A stretch of DNA of 64,000 bases from Myxosarcina sp. GA_180221_E-2-1-MAG-40_15 (GCA_020692205.1 JAIMKV010000001.1:90743-154742), one strand, 5' to 3'; shown: positions 9,759 to 19,907, counted from the stretch's first letter. Notes: generated by a model not told the origin, from the letters alone. Program-made: numbers and translations.

Positions 9759-10883
9759 TTATGCCTTTATTTTCTCTTTTACGCGGGAATTGTGTTGGGG
9801 GATACAAGAACGAGATTCAAAAAAGCAGTTGTCGTGGTTTCTCAAAATATTTCTCAGACAAAGCTGATAGCTAAATCCAGTAAAGTGAGCTATTGGCATG
9901 GTTGCGATCGCTACGGTACACCAAAACCAGCGACTAGCAAAACTAGGAATTGATTCTGTAGATCCGTTCCAAAATTCTTCGCCAAAACTGCGGTTATATT
10001 TCCAAGTCACCCTAGCTGCTTCCATAGCAATTAGACAGATTCCCAACATAATTAGCGGTATCGTGTGTAGCAAGCCATTTAGGATAGTTAAATCAGCAAT
10101 TACAGCTATAGTTAACAACATTACGCAAAAAAAAGGAATTTTGTTTCTCAGGGGTAATGTATCAGCATATCTAGCAGACATAATGCAGCTACCACGACCA
10201 TACTTGACATATTGTCGCCACAATCCTAACAAATTGGGACGAGGATAATACCAAACTTTAATTTTCGAGCTGATATAGATAGCGCGATCGCCCTTAGTTT
10301 TCAGTAAGCGAAAATTTAGTTCCGAGTCTTCTTTTCGAGTAACTTCGTATCCACCAACCTCAGCTAACACCGAGCGCCAAAAGCAGCCTAAGAAAACTGT
10401 TTCGGCATAGCCATCATAGTTAGGATCGCGATATTTCGCGCCTCCGCTACCCAAAAGACTTCTCGAAGCTAAAGCAACTCCAGCCTGAAAACTATTGGCA
10501 GCAATAAATCGTTGTGCGCCTCCGACATTAACCGCCTGAGAACTTTGTAAAGCTGCAACACATTGTTCTATATAGTCTGAGGCATAATTACAATGAGCAT
10601 CGGCTCTTAAAAAGATATCTCCTTTACAAGCTTCTAGACCAATATTAAGAGCTGCTGATTGAATACGTCGTGGGTTTTCTATTAATTTTATTTGGGGATG
10701 AATACGAGATAAACCGATAACTTTTTCCTGTGTTCCGTCTGTACTTATTCCATCTACAATCAGTATTTCCAGTATATTAGAATAATCAGAAGCCAAAAAC
10801 TTAATTACAACTGCCTCAATGTTGTCGACTTCATTGTAAGTAGGAATGATGATTGAAACAGAAGGATTTTTACTCACACTCAT
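9759..10883 (-). CDS. Family 2 glycosyltransferase with C-terminal membrane segments
   Basis: Inverting GT-A transferase that adds a sugar to a lipid-linked or polysaccharide acceptor at the cytoplasmic membrane. In 374 residues the N-terminal domain (about 8-230) shows VSIIIPTYNEVDNIEAVV, the nucleotide-binding LIVDGISTDGT, and RADAHC as the DxD-like metal motif; about three hydrophobic segments occupy 250-340. The arrangement resembles ExoA-type succinoglycan transferases. Donor and acceptor sugars cannot be read from sequence. The gene lies between a methyltransferase and sqdB, all on the minus strand, in the polysaccharide cluster. Confidence 0.85.
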   Translation of the reverse strand: MSVSKNPSVSIIIPTYNEVDNIEAVVIKFLASDYSNILEILIVDGISTDGTQEKVIGLSRIHPQIKLIENPRRIQSAALNIGLEACKGDIFLRADAHCNYASDYIEQCVAALQSSQAVNVGGAQRFIAANSFQAGVALASRSLLGSGGAKYRDPNYDGYAETVFLGCFWRSVLAEVGGYEVTRKEDSELNFRLLKTKGDRAIYISSKIKVWYYPRPNLLGLWRQYVKYGRGSCIMSARYADTLPLRNKIPFFCVMLLTIAVIADLTILNGLLHTIPLIMLGICLIAMEAARVTWKYNRSFGEEFWNGSTESIPSFASRWFWCTVAIATMPIAHFTGFSYQLCLRNILRNHDNCFFESRSCIPQHNSRVKEKIKA

Positions 10884-10963
10884 GTCAGTTTTGGTCTAGG
10901 TTAGTTTATATATTGACATTATTAAGTGAATTTATCGTCAAATAATGTAAAAATAATTCAAAG

Positions 10964-11740
10964 TCACGAATTATTTGCCTTTATCGGTTGAGATAGCTCA
11001 ATTAAAACTAACCATGCTTGCTGTCTAATACCTGGCATCCTTAGCACAATAGAATCAATAAATTCGCAGCAGCGTAATAAAGTTTTAAATCCTGGTTTGC
11101 CCGCCACGAAACAAGCAGCCAGAGAAGTTAGGTAAAAGTAGCGAATTTTTATCTGTTTGAAGCTACGCGAGATCGTCTGCAAATCCTTTTCTATCAAGGG
11201 ATGCTCATCTTCTGTCCGAATCGTAGGTGTTAGTCGACGATAGAGGTTAATCAAAAAATTGTGTCCTAGCGGTTCAAGAAATACCGCCTTGCCATTGGGT
11301 GTAAGAGTTTGGACAATAGAATTTGTAGCCAAATCTACATCTAGATGATGTAGTATACCTGAACCACAAATTAAGTCATAAGAGCCTTCAGCAAACTCTA
11401 AATATTCGGCATTCATCACCTTAAATTCAACATTGCCATCAATATTTTCAGCGACTGCTTGCTGTTTAGCAGCTTCAATAGCAACTGGTGAGATATCAAT
11501 TCCCGTAACCAATTTCGCCTGATTTTTCGCTAGTTTAAAAGCACAGCTTCCTTTGCCACAGCCATATTCAATTACTTTAGAATTTTTACTGCTGTCTAAC
11601 AGTTTTTGCTGGTACGCTTTGGTAATTGAATCGGTAATGCTATAAAATTTACTTACTTTTTGCCGACGTATACTTTCGTCACTGTAACGAACATCATGAA
11701 ACTGCTGTTCTCGTTCGACTCTCTCGTTAATTTTGATCAT
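10964..11740 (-). CDS. Class I SAM-dependent methyltransferase
   Basis: Soluble methyltransferase of 258 residues with a Methyltransf_11/25-type core: motif I VIEYGCGKGSCAFKLA near 56-71, an acidic residue at the end of beta-2 (TGIDISPVAIEAA), and LICGSGILHHLD as the post-motif segment. In this context it probably methylates a sugar or lipid intermediate of the polysaccharide pathway, but the substrate is not indicated by the sequence. It lies within the minus-strand cluster, 80 bp before the next glycosyltransferase. A 216-bp gap upstream (11741-11956) contains nothing recognisable. Confidence 0.82.
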   Translation of the reverse strand: MIKINERVEREQQFHDVRYSDESIRRQKVSKFYSITDSITKAYQQKLLDSSKNSKVIEYGCGKGSCAFKLAKNQAKLVTGIDISPVAIEAAKQQAVAENIDGNVEFKVMNAEYLEFAEGSYDLICGSGILHHLDVDLATNSIVQTLTPNGKAVFLEPLGHNFLINLYRRLTPTIRTEDEHPLIEKDLQTISRSFKQIKIRYFYLTSLAACFVAGKPGFKTLLRCCEFIDSIVLRMPGIRQQAWLVLIELSQPIKANNS

Positions 11741-11956
11741 GAATATTTAGCCTTAATAGTTATTTTGTTAGAACCGAGGGGTTATAGATTAACCTGTTAT
11801 GTATCGACTATTAATCGGTTGAACTAGGACAGCCTAAACTCACAATGCAGCACCAATAAAATCGGGTATAAGCTGGGGAAATTGTATCAGAAATCTTCAT
11901 AGTATTACGAGTTTAATGGTCACCTAGTCGAATTTATCGTTATTTTGGGGCAAAAT

Positions 11957-12853
11957 TCAATAAAATAGGTTTTGGCGATCGCCAACTAAATTTTTGAGGC
12001 GAGAATTGGGATTAATTTTGTGTCGAATTAAAACTACCTTTCGCCCCATAAACGCTACTAGCAAATGCTTGACGTAACCAATTATAATTAGTCTTAAAGC
12101 TATGAGCGCATTGTAGACGATATTTAGGTTATTTTGCCGAATTTTCAGGGCTTCTCTAGCTCGAATTGCTATACCTGCTAAGCTTTCGGATACTCCTCCC
12201 ATACTCATAGAAGCTAAAATGCTGTTGGTAAAAACAAACTTTACTAATTTACTATGATACGCTCGAAAAATTAAATCATAATCACCACAAATTTGCAACT
12301 CTGGATCGAAATAGGCAATGGTTTCATAAACACTTTTGGTGACAAAAGTAGCGGGATGATTGAGCGGCATTCCCCAATTTATTCTACGGTTTAAATCTAT
12401 TTGGTTTCGTTGCTGGATAAATTCAATCTCAGCCTGAGTATCGAAACGAATCATCGCTCCCGTAATAATTAAATGTTCACTTGTTTGGTTGAGTAAATAT
12501 AGTTCAGCCACTTCTTGTAAAGCATTTTGGCTGTATAAATCGCCGCTATTTAAGATCCCAATAATTCTGCCTTGAGCTAGTTTAATACCTTTATTCATCG
12601 CATCATAAATACCGCGATCGCTTTCACTAACCCAGGAGTTCAGATATGGTTCATATTGCTTAATCAACTCTACCGTGCCATCTGTTGAACCACCATCAAT
12701 AATTATATATTCTATGTTTTCATAAGACTGATTGATTACTGACTGGATAGTTTTCTCTAAAGATTTTTTACCGTTAAAAACTACTGTAATTATCGAAATT
12801 AGCGGATTTGCCTGAGAATTGCGATCGCCTTCTAAATTATTTATTTTCATCAA
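11957..12853 (-). CDS. Family 2 glycosyltransferase (WcaA-like)
   Basis: GT-A glycosyltransferase, 298 residues. The N-terminal catalytic domain has PLISIITVVFNGKKSLEKT, a strongly conserved YIIIDGGSTDGTVELI block, and GILNSGDLYS at the position of the DxD metal motif. The sequence resembles the group that transfers to growing O-antigen or colanic-acid repeat units. A single weak hydrophobic segment near residue 250 may associate with the membrane. It sits between the polymerase gene and a methyltransferase. The sugar specificity is unknown. Confidence 0.85.
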   Translation of the reverse strand: MMKINNLEGDRNSQANPLISIITVVFNGKKSLEKTIQSVINQSYENIEYIIIDGGSTDGTVELIKQYEPYLNSWVSESDRGIYDAMNKGIKLAQGRIIGILNSGDLYSQNALQEVAELYLLNQTSEHLIITGAMIRFDTQAEIEFIQQRNQIDLNRRINWGMPLNHPATFVTKSVYETIAYFDPELQICGDYDLIFRAYHSKLVKFVFTNSILASMSMGGVSESLAGIAIRAREALKIRQNNLNIVYNALIALRLIIIGYVKHLLVAFMGRKVVLIRHKINPNSRLKNLVGDRQNLFY

Positions 12854-12916
12854 ATATTAGTATTTAGATAAATGTTAACCAACAGTTTCTTTAAGTAAAA
12901 TCTTCCCAAGTAAACT

Positions 12917-14209
12917 TCAACTTAAACTGCGAGTAGGCTTCTCTTTGATCTTAACGTCTTCAGTGAAATTATCTATAGCCATTTCAATGTAGTCAACAAT
13001 TGTAGAGCTGTACACCTGATCGTTTAAATAATGAAACTCACTTTTTCCTAAACTAATATCATATAAATAATAGTTGAAATACATAATCTTAAGTGTAAAT
13101 ATTAAAACCAAAATAGGCATTTTGAATATTTTCCACTTGTGATCAATTGCGAAATAGTAAAACAAGCCACCAAAAGGGAAAAGTAGAAAGGCAACTCGAT
13201 TGGAAAACATATCGATATCTTTCCCGAGATACATAAGAATGTAAAAAACTGGATATAAAAAATAAATTAATCTTTCTTGAGCAGTCTTAAATTTTTGATT
13301 TTTAACAAAAACAAAAATAATGATTAAAATCAATAAATGTTCTACTAAAGGAACGATAAAGCTAGATTCATTAACTCTTTCTTTGGCGTAGTAGGCGGTT
13401 TTTCCGACAATGAGCATAGAATAGTCCCCAGGTAATAATCCTGCCACACGCTCGGATAAATTTACTACTAAAGTATTACTAAAAGGTAAAGCAACTCCTA
13501 AAGCAACCATTAATACTACGACTACTTTGTTCCCTAATAAGCGAACCTTATCGTACAGTAGCAATATGGGCAAGTAAATTAGATTTGCCAGATGCGCCAG
13601 CAAACTAAGTAAATACAACCCCCACATTACAGGTTTTCTATCTATATTGATAACGGCAATCAAAAAGATCAAAGTAGCAAAATATTGTCTAACTAAAAAG
13701 CCTTGAAACCCGATATAAATAGGATTAGAAACAATAAATAGCAGCAGTAGACCATAATTTCGGGGCGAAAAGCCTTTGGCAATGACAAAAAAAGTTACGG
13801 CGTTAGCAAAAAAAGACCAGAAAAAAATAAAAGCATAGTTAGAGCCATTAGAAAGTATATAGATTGGATAGCTAGCTATCCAAAGCAAGCATTCTAGTCC
13901 TAGCGCTCCAGAGATTTCCAAAGGAGTTTTACTGTTCAATTTGCTGTAATTGTCAACGTACACCGCTAGGTCAGAAATAACATCTGCCGATGAGACAAAA
14001 ATGGTAATTGTGAAGATTACTAATAAAGAAACCAGGACGTTAAGCTTACTTTTTGACTTTTGGTTGAGATGAATAAAGAAAATTAGCGGAAAAATGCCTA
14101 ATATGGGAATAAAAACCCATAAAGCCAAACCCAAAAACAGGAAAATGGCTTTGTCGTTTTTACTACTTGATATATCTTGGCTGTAATGATTGGCTAGTTT
14201 AAGTTGCAT
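12917..14209 (-). CDS. EpsG-like polysaccharide polymerase, integral membrane
   Basis: Polytopic membrane protein of 430 residues with roughly ten or more hydrophobic segments, an opening segment LFLGLALWVFIPILGIFPLIFF split by few charges, and the aromatic pattern of the EpsG/Wzy superfamily. Such proteins join lipid-linked repeat units at the periplasmic face of the membrane. Its 5' end overlaps the upstream GT4 gene by 11 bp, showing co-translation with the cluster. Membership of EpsG rather than the O-antigen ligase family is judged from overall pattern, as no short diagnostic motif is available. Confidence 0.72.
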   Translation of the reverse strand: MQLKLANHYSQDISSSKNDKAIFLFLGLALWVFIPILGIFPLIFFIHLNQKSKSKLNVLVSLLVIFTITIFVSSADVISDLAVYVDNYSKLNSKTPLEISGALGLECLLWIASYPIYILSNGSNYAFIFFWSFFANAVTFFVIAKGFSPRNYGLLLLFIVSNPIYIGFQGFLVRQYFATLIFLIAVINIDRKPVMWGLYLLSLLAHLANLIYLPILLLYDKVRLLGNKVVVVLMVALGVALPFSNTLVVNLSERVAGLLPGDYSMLIVGKTAYYAKERVNESSFIVPLVEHLLILIIIFVFVKNQKFKTAQERLIYFLYPVFYILMYLGKDIDMFSNRVAFLLFPFGGLFYYFAIDHKWKIFKMPILVLIFTLKIMYFNYYLYDISLGKSEFHYLNDQVYSSTIVDYIEMAIDNFTEDVKIKEKPTRSLS

Positions 14210-15464
14210 TTGGCTTGACTAAAATTTCTTGAAAAAGTTGGCGGTATCGATCAGCTTGAATAGGAATAGTAAATTCCTGGATTACTTTAGCTCTGGCACA
14301 TTCTGACAACCTATGCCAACGCTCAGAATTTTCGATAATCCAAGCAATTCCTCTGGCTAAGTCTTGGGGATCAAAAGCGGTGGCTAAATAACCGTTTTGT
14401 TGACTATCGATAATATCTTTCAAACCAGTTGTGTTAAATGCTACCACAGGTATACCGCAAGCTAATGCCTCAGAAGCCGTTTGTCCAAAAGCTTCTTGGG
14501 TCGAAGGTACTACCATTACTTCAGCCGCAGCATAGGCAATGGCAAGAGAAATATCATCATGGAGATAGCCTAAATAATGAGTTTTAAACCCTAAGTCAAC
14601 TGATCTAGCTGGTCGAGATGAACCATATACTAGTAGTTCAACCCGATCTGGTGATATAGATAACTTTAAGTGCTGTAAAGCGGTTTGTAAAAGCTGGAAA
14701 CCTTTACGCGGATCACTAGTACCACCCATTGCACCAAATAAGATGATTTGCTTATTTGAAGGCAGTTCCAGTAGATTTTTGGCGAGCTGTTTATCAATAG
14801 GCTGATATTTATGAATATCCAAACCATTGGGAATTACTTTGATAGGAAAGTTGTGAAACAGTGAACTAGCTTTGGCGCAACTGGCTAACCATTTGCTAGG
14901 AGTAACGATAGTCAAGTTAAGATTTTGCCATGCTTTGGCTTTGCGTTGCCAGAGCCAGCGAGACAAATCCCCAGCTTGATCGCTTTTGAGGATGGGACAT
15001 TGACCGCAAGAGTGCTGATAGCGATCGCACTGTTGGCTGTAATGGCAACCGCCAGTAAACGGCCACATATCATGAAGAGTCCAAACTAAAGGGCGGTTAA
15101 ATTTAGCTATAGTTTCTACGGGAAAATAGCCCCCACAGATCCAGTGAAGATTAATTAGATCGGGGTTTAAAGCTTGAATTTGAGCATTAATGCGACTAGG
15201 TAACCATTGGCAAGAATAAATATTCGGAGTGCGATCGCGCTGACGATAAAACAACAGCGGTAGAGCATCCAATGTTGGTCTAGTAATGGCTAAACCTTTA
15301 AGTAGTTTGCTGGTTGCGCCAATCACCTGAGCCGAATCGCCCATTTTTGTTTGCACCAGCATTTGAGCATCAACACCAGCTTGGATCAAACCTTGATGCA
15401 ATCGAGAGGCAGCGCGGGGTGCGCCTCCGTTTAAATCACTGGTGCTTAGGCTCAGAATTTTCAC
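14199..15464 (-). CDS. Family 4 glycosyltransferase
   Basis: Retaining GT-B enzyme of 421 residues; start is a GTG at 15464. Seen: the N-terminal KILSLSTSDLNGGAPRAASRLH typical of a GT4 subgroup (GGA loop), WTLHDMWPFTGGCHYSQQC with several cysteines (a feature of this subfamily), LFGAMGGTSDPRKGF at the start of the C-terminal domain and the donor-binding EAFGQTASEALACGIPVVAF (an E-x7-E motif). The cysteine cluster near 143-166 (CHYSQQC, CGQC) could bind a metal. It overlaps the polymerase gene by 11 bp within the polysaccharide cluster. Specificity unknown. Confidence 0.88.
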   Translation of the reverse strand: MKILSLSTSDLNGGAPRAASRLHQGLIQAGVDAQMLVQTKMGDSAQVIGATSKLLKGLAITRPTLDALPLLFYRQRDRTPNIYSCQWLPSRINAQIQALNPDLINLHWICGGYFPVETIAKFNRPLVWTLHDMWPFTGGCHYSQQCDRYQHSCGQCPILKSDQAGDLSRWLWQRKAKAWQNLNLTIVTPSKWLASCAKASSLFHNFPIKVIPNGLDIHKYQPIDKQLAKNLLELPSNKQIILFGAMGGTSDPRKGFQLLQTALQHLKLSISPDRVELLVYGSSRPARSVDLGFKTHYLGYLHDDISLAIAYAAAEVMVVPSTQEAFGQTASEALACGIPVVAFNTTGLKDIIDSQQNGYLATAFDPQDLARGIAWIIENSERWHRLSECARAKVIQEFTIPIQADRYRQLFQEILVKPNAT

Positions 15465-15535
15465 AAATTAGATAGTTAGATCTTGACGTAGTTAATGGAA
15501 TGAGACTAGCAATAATTAGTTATGCTTAGCAACAC

Positions 15536-16459
15536 TTAGAGCCATTTTTTTAGAGGAGTTTGGCGCAGCAAGATTTTAACAGCTCTTTTGGTATTGCCAA
15601 CTGGATTAGTGCCGTATAAAGTTCTTTGCGTTAAGCGATCGGCTCTACTGTCTCTGATCATAAAAGGTGGGTGTTGGAGCGGAAATTCCATGGGTTTGGT
15701 TGGTAAATTAGCAAAATCATTCTTTTTGGTTGTATGAGTCGATTGAACATCAAACCCGATGTTAGAGATCAGGTTGTGATTGGCTAAAATACTCAGATAA
15801 TTTTGCAGCCAACAGGAAAATGTCCAGCGAATTGCCCAACTGTCAATCTGTCCTTCATAAGTCGATTGAAATAAATAATTCCAAAATTTGACCGCATCAT
15901 CATCTAATAAAAGATCTTTTAACCAACCTGCTTCTTTGACTGTTGTCCATAGTTTCATATCAAAGTCAAAATCTTGCCAAGCTCTGCGCCAGCTTGCCCA
16001 ACCCCAGCAGAGATTATAGCGAGAAAAATAGTAGCTATCATTAGTTCTGGCTTTACCGAATTGAACGTTTTGTCCTGAGATGACGGCGATACGGTTATCG
16101 TGGCGATAGCGGTCCAAAAGCTGTTCGCAGAAAGGGAAAAAGCTCGGATCTGGTAAACAATCGTCCTCTAAAATAATTGCTTCTTCTACCAGTTCAAATA
16201 CCCAATTTAATCCGCTAGCAACCCTTTTAGCACAGCCGAGATTAACTTCCGAATAATTAGTTAACACTTCGCATTCCCAATCAACTGAATCAATAATTGC
16301 CCTTGCCGCCTCGCATTTAGCTGCCTCTTCTGGGCGATCAATTCTCGCACCATCAGCAACTACTAAAAGTTTGGGCGGTTGTGCCTGACGAATTACCTCA
16401 AATACTTTTTGGGTAGTGTCTGGTCGATTAAAAATTAAGAAAGCAACTGGGGTTTTCAT
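15536..16459 (-). CDS. Glycosyltransferase-like protein (GNT-I/GT2 type)
   Basis: 307 residues beginning TPVAFLIFNRPDTTQKVFEVI, with EEAIILEDDCLPDPSFF as the probable DxD metal site (EDD) and WGWASWRRAWQDFDFD further on, a combination found in a GT-A family sometimes labelled as hemolytic or family 2 protein. It probably transfers a sugar in the surface-polysaccharide pathway. It lies between the beta-helix gene and the GT4 gene, all on the minus strand, 60-70 bp from each. No signal peptide or membrane segment is apparent. Enzymatic activity is inferred from the fold and setting. Confidence 0.75.
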   Translation of the reverse strand: MKTPVAFLIFNRPDTTQKVFEVIRQAQPPKLLVVADGARIDRPEEAAKCEAARAIIDSVDWECEVLTNYSEVNLGCAKRVASGLNWVFELVEEAIILEDDCLPDPSFFPFCEQLLDRYRHDNRIAVISGQNVQFGKARTNDSYYFSRYNLCWGWASWRRAWQDFDFDMKLWTTVKEAGWLKDLLLDDDAVKFWNYLFQSTYEGQIDSWAIRWTFSCWLQNYLSILANHNLISNIGFDVQSTHTTKKNDFANLPTKPMEFPLQHPPFMIRDSRADRLTQRTLYGTNPVGNTKRAVKILLRQTPLKKWL

Positions 16460-16519
16460 CCAACAAAGTGGTAATTAAATCGATTGATGCTTGGATTCGG
16501 CAGCAGAACCAAGAGTAGT

Positions 16520-19135
16520 TTAGCCAAAAGTTGAAGATTGTGGCTCAAAGCCTTGAATACCTATAGATTCAAGGGGAATTGCGAGAAACTGAAGTTGCTT
16601 AACTATAGCGCAGTCACTCTTGAGTTTAAAATCTTTGGGCTGAATTTGATTTAAATCTTGATTGAGAGAAGTCTCAAATGGTGGCTCGGCAATTAAAGAA
16701 TGAAGATCGAAGCCAGCCGCCTGCCATTGTTTAAAATCTCCTTCAGGTGTAATGGCTGTAGCAGTTGTGGCGAGGTTTAATCCATCAGTGTGCCAGTATA
16801 AATTAAAATCGCTGTTGATGATCAAATCGGGTTGCCAATTATTATTGCTATCCCAAAGTTTTGCTTGCAACCTGTTGTAGACAACAATATTGCGACAGAA
16901 CTGATTATCTCTCATAAATTCATCTTGGGGCGATACTTGAATTTGGTTTTCTGTTCCGCCAATAAAGATATTATTTTCGATTAGGTTGTCTCTGCCGCCA
17001 TGAATCATTACTCCACCCAAAACAGTACCGACGACAATATTGCCGTAAACCAGGGTACCGCTACTGTAGTCATCCAGATAAATGCCCCAAGTAAGGTGTG
17101 GTGAAACAATTTGTCCCTGCGGGGTAGTTTTCATACCAACTACATTACGAATAAAGTTAAACCGAATAATATTGCCACTAACCTGTTTGTCTCTGCCTAA
17201 AGTTTCTATTGCTCCGGTGTCGTTGGTTTCTAAGTTTGTATCGATAATTTCATTAAATTCGATAATATTGTGGTGAGAATAGCGATCGCCATCAAGAGAT
17301 TTGAGCGAGATCCCATAGCGAGGCAGATTACTAATACGGTTATGAGCAATAAGATTACCACTGCCAGTAATGAGGTAAATTCCCGCTACGTGCTTATAAA
17401 CTTTGCCACAGTCATCGATTTGATTGGCGGCAATCGTATTATTTAATGGCTGAGTCGTCTGGTTACCCCAAAGCACAACTCCTCCTTGACCTAACTTAGT
17501 CATGTTGTTGTGCCTTAAGCAATTTTCGGAACTACCTTCTTGTAAGCGTATGCCGTAACCACCGAGTAAAGTAAAATCACAGTTTTCAATTACACATCCT
17601 CGCGCTGCCGATAACCAGATAGCTGCATCTGCGGGAAAGTAAGAGTTATCTGCCAGAGTATAGTTGGTATCTGTAAAAGTCAAACCCTTGAAGTGAATGT
17701 TTTCGACATATTTTGCCTGAGCGCGATCGCCCTTTAAAACAATTAGCCGCTCCAATTTTGGGGCTACCACATTTACGTCATGGGGAAAATTGGGACTATG
17801 GGGATAATAATGTAAATCTCCAGTGGTGCGATCTAAATACCACTCGTTAGGAGTATCTAAGGCTTCAAGGGTATTGGCAATAAAAAACCGATTTCCTGGC
17901 ACGAGATTTTGCGGGGATTCAACATAAATAGTGTTTGATTGACTATCTACCTCGGTGACTGGCAAAATTGCGTTGACCCAGCCGCGATCAGGAAAAATGT
18001 GTATTTCTGCTCCATTCCAGCTTTGCCACCGCGGAAATTGCTTAGCCGCAGTGGCAATATTAGTACGTAAACTGGTTTCAGGAAATATGGCTAAATCTTG
18101 GCCTGTGGCCTGCTCAAATGTTTCTGCGTGAACGATAATCAAACTTTTTCCCAATTGAGGTTGCTTAATTTCAGTCTGGCTGTTGACCGATTCGCTACGC
18201 AACGCTTGGTTAGGATTCCAATCAAGATCGTTGGTCAGGCCAAAAGCATCCAGGGTTAAACCACCCCCTTGAAGATTCTGCCAAGCTAATTGCTGCTTTC
18301 CCGAACTAAGCTGAACTGTAGCAACCGACTGCCAACGGAAGGTAGAAAAGCTCCCTGTATCTGGCAGATCGGCAATCGAGATGTTAGTATTTTTCTTGCC
18401 TAAACGCAAAGCCGTTCTTCCGCCCATGTTATCGACACCGTAGGCTTTCATGTTATTGGCATAACGCAGCCAGACTTGATATCTTCCTGATTCAGGCACA
18501 GAAATATTCCACTCCAGCCTATCTCCTCGATGATGAACTCGAGCAACACCATGATTAAATTTGCCAAGCTCTGGGGCAACAGGTTGGGGTTGGGATGGCT
18601 GAAGATAAAGCCAGCCTTTGGTTAAAGGGTCATCGGGTTCAAAATTAGGATAACGAGCGCGAATTGCCCAATCGTCATTGACGCGCAGCAGGCGAAAATT
18701 CAATCCCGTCTTGACTTGCGGCAGATTAGCAATCCAAATATCTCCCTGTTGCTTCCAGTCAGTAATGCGCTGTCCACCACTAATCACGGGTTTTTCCCCT
18801 GGATATGCTCGGTAGATAATCGGAAAATCTGCTGTTCCCGAATCTTCGGCAGTTAATTCTAAAGGTTGGGGTAAAAAATGAGTTCCACCGCGTAACCAGA
18901 CTGTAATTGATTGCCTGAGAGTACCGTTTTGCTGGCGTTTTAGTTCGCGGATAGCGTCTCGCGATCGCTGTATGGTAGCAAAGGGTGCATCCTTTGTTCC
19001 TAAAGCTTGATCGCTGCCCTGAGGATCTACGTAAAACATGACTGATAAATTTTGGAGTAATTTGGCGATCGCTCTGGGGGAAATAGTAGCTAAAAAGCTT
19101 AACCCGATTAAGGTCAGAAAAAACCGACGATTCAT
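16520..19135 (-). CDS. Tat-exported right-handed beta-helix protein with a CBM-like insert
   Basis: Large exported protein; about 871 residues from the ATG at 19135. This start is preferred over a TTG at 19165 because the signal peptide then begins MNRRFFLTLIGLS, a good twin-arginine motif, ending AIA before the mature part. Next come YVDPQGSDQALGTKDAPFATIQ, the usual opening of pectate-lyase-like helices, a beta-sandwich-like stretch resembling CBM6/35 (about 190-300), and then many Asn-rich coils such as NCDFTLLGGYGI and ENNIFIGG. Such proteins cleave or bind acidic polysaccharides outside the cell. Being inside the polysaccharide cluster, it may trim or epimerise the product. Catalytic residues were not identified. 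Confidence 0.82.
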   Translation of the reverse strand: MNRRFFLTLIGLSFLATISPRAIAKLLQNLSVMFYVDPQGSDQALGTKDAPFATIQRSRDAIRELKRQQNGTLRQSITVWLRGGTHFLPQPLELTAEDSGTADFPIIYRAYPGEKPVISGGQRITDWKQQGDIWIANLPQVKTGLNFRLLRVNDDWAIRARYPNFEPDDPLTKGWLYLQPSQPQPVAPELGKFNHGVARVHHRGDRLEWNISVPESGRYQVWLRYANNMKAYGVDNMGGRTALRLGKKNTNISIADLPDTGSFSTFRWQSVATVQLSSGKQQLAWQNLQGGGLTLDAFGLTNDLDWNPNQALRSESVNSQTEIKQPQLGKSLIIVHAETFEQATGQDLAIFPETSLRTNIATAAKQFPRWQSWNGAEIHIFPDRGWVNAILPVTEVDSQSNTIYVESPQNLVPGNRFFIANTLEALDTPNEWYLDRTTGDLHYYPHSPNFPHDVNVVAPKLERLIVLKGDRAQAKYVENIHFKGLTFTDTNYTLADNSYFPADAAIWLSAARGCVIENCDFTLLGGYGIRLQEGSSENCLRHNNMTKLGQGGVVLWGNQTTQPLNNTIAANQIDDCGKVYKHVAGIYLITGSGNLIAHNRISNLPRYGISLKSLDGDRYSHHNIIEFNEIIDTNLETNDTGAIETLGRDKQVSGNIIRFNFIRNVVGMKTTPQGQIVSPHLTWGIYLDDYSSGTLVYGNIVVGTVLGGVMIHGGRDNLIENNIFIGGTENQIQVSPQDEFMRDNQFCRNIVVYNRLQAKLWDSNNNWQPDLIINSDFNLYWHTDGLNLATTATAITPEGDFKQWQAAGFDLHSLIAEPPFETSLNQDLNQIQPKDFKLKSDCAIVKQLQFLAIPLESIGIQGFEPQSSTFG

Positions 19136-19214
19136 TTCAATTTCGCCTAGAGACTGCATTGACAATTAAAATGCTGAACAGTTTAATGTCACTAATTTGC
19201 TGGATTAGCAATGA

Positions 19215-19907
19215 TTAAATATTTTTCAACTGATATAAATAATCATGACTAGAAAAGCGATCAACCTGAACATATAAATCTGAGATATACTCTTCGATTT
19301 CTGACTTGAACCTTGCCTCAATTAGCATATATTTGGGCTGATATTGATCAAAGTCCAAACCTTTAAGTACGTTTAATTCAAATCCTTCTACATCCAAAGA
19401 CAAGAAATCGATCGCTCTAACTTGGCATTGATCCAAAATAGAAGTTAAGGTTCTAGTGGGTACATCAACTTCATATGGCACAAGATTTTTTTGAATTTCG
19501 TTACCTTTTTTGAGGTGAACCTGATCGGCTGCTTCGCTTTTGAGCGCGCCTTCCACAATTGACATTAAATTAGCGTATTTCATCGTAACATAAGGCTCGG
19601 TCGAGTCTGCTGCCACTAAAGCGCAGTTAAAAACCTGTGATTTTGGTCTTTGCGCAACACACTGTTGATAAAGTTCGGGAATTCCTTCAACTAAAATCCC
19701 TGTCCAGCCGCGAAATTTCTCCAGATAATAAGTATTACTTTGACTAAATCCATCGTTAGCCCCTGCTTCAATAAAAAAGCCGTTAGTGTGAGTCAGATAC
19801 TTCTCCAGCTTTCTGTCTATCTCAGATAAAGATGGTCTAGAATAGCGGTCTGAACCAATAGATTCAAAGGCTTTTCTTCTAAATTTGGCTAACTTTTTTT
19901 TAAACAT
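19215..19907 (-). CDS. FkbM-family methyltransferase
   Basis: 230-residue SAM-dependent methyltransferase of the FkbM group: FFIEAGANDGFSQSNTYYLE is the SAM-binding motif I, followed by WTGILVEGIPELYQ, and IDFLSLDVEGFELNVLKGLD is the highly characteristic later motif. FkbM enzymes O-methylate polyketides and, in polysaccharide clusters, sugars. It lies between the flippase and the beta-helix gene, so sugar methylation of the exported glycan is the likely role, though this is inference from position. Confidence 0.87.
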   Translation of the reverse strand: MFKKKLAKFRRKAFESIGSDRYSRPSLSEIDRKLEKYLTHTNGFFIEAGANDGFSQSNTYYLEKFRGWTGILVEGIPELYQQCVAQRPKSQVFNCALVAADSTEPYVTMKYANLMSIVEGALKSEAADQVHLKKGNEIQKNLVPYEVDVPTRTLTSILDQCQVRAIDFLSLDVEGFELNVLKGLDFDQYQPKYMLIEARFKSEIEEYISDLYVQVDRFSSHDYLYQLKNI

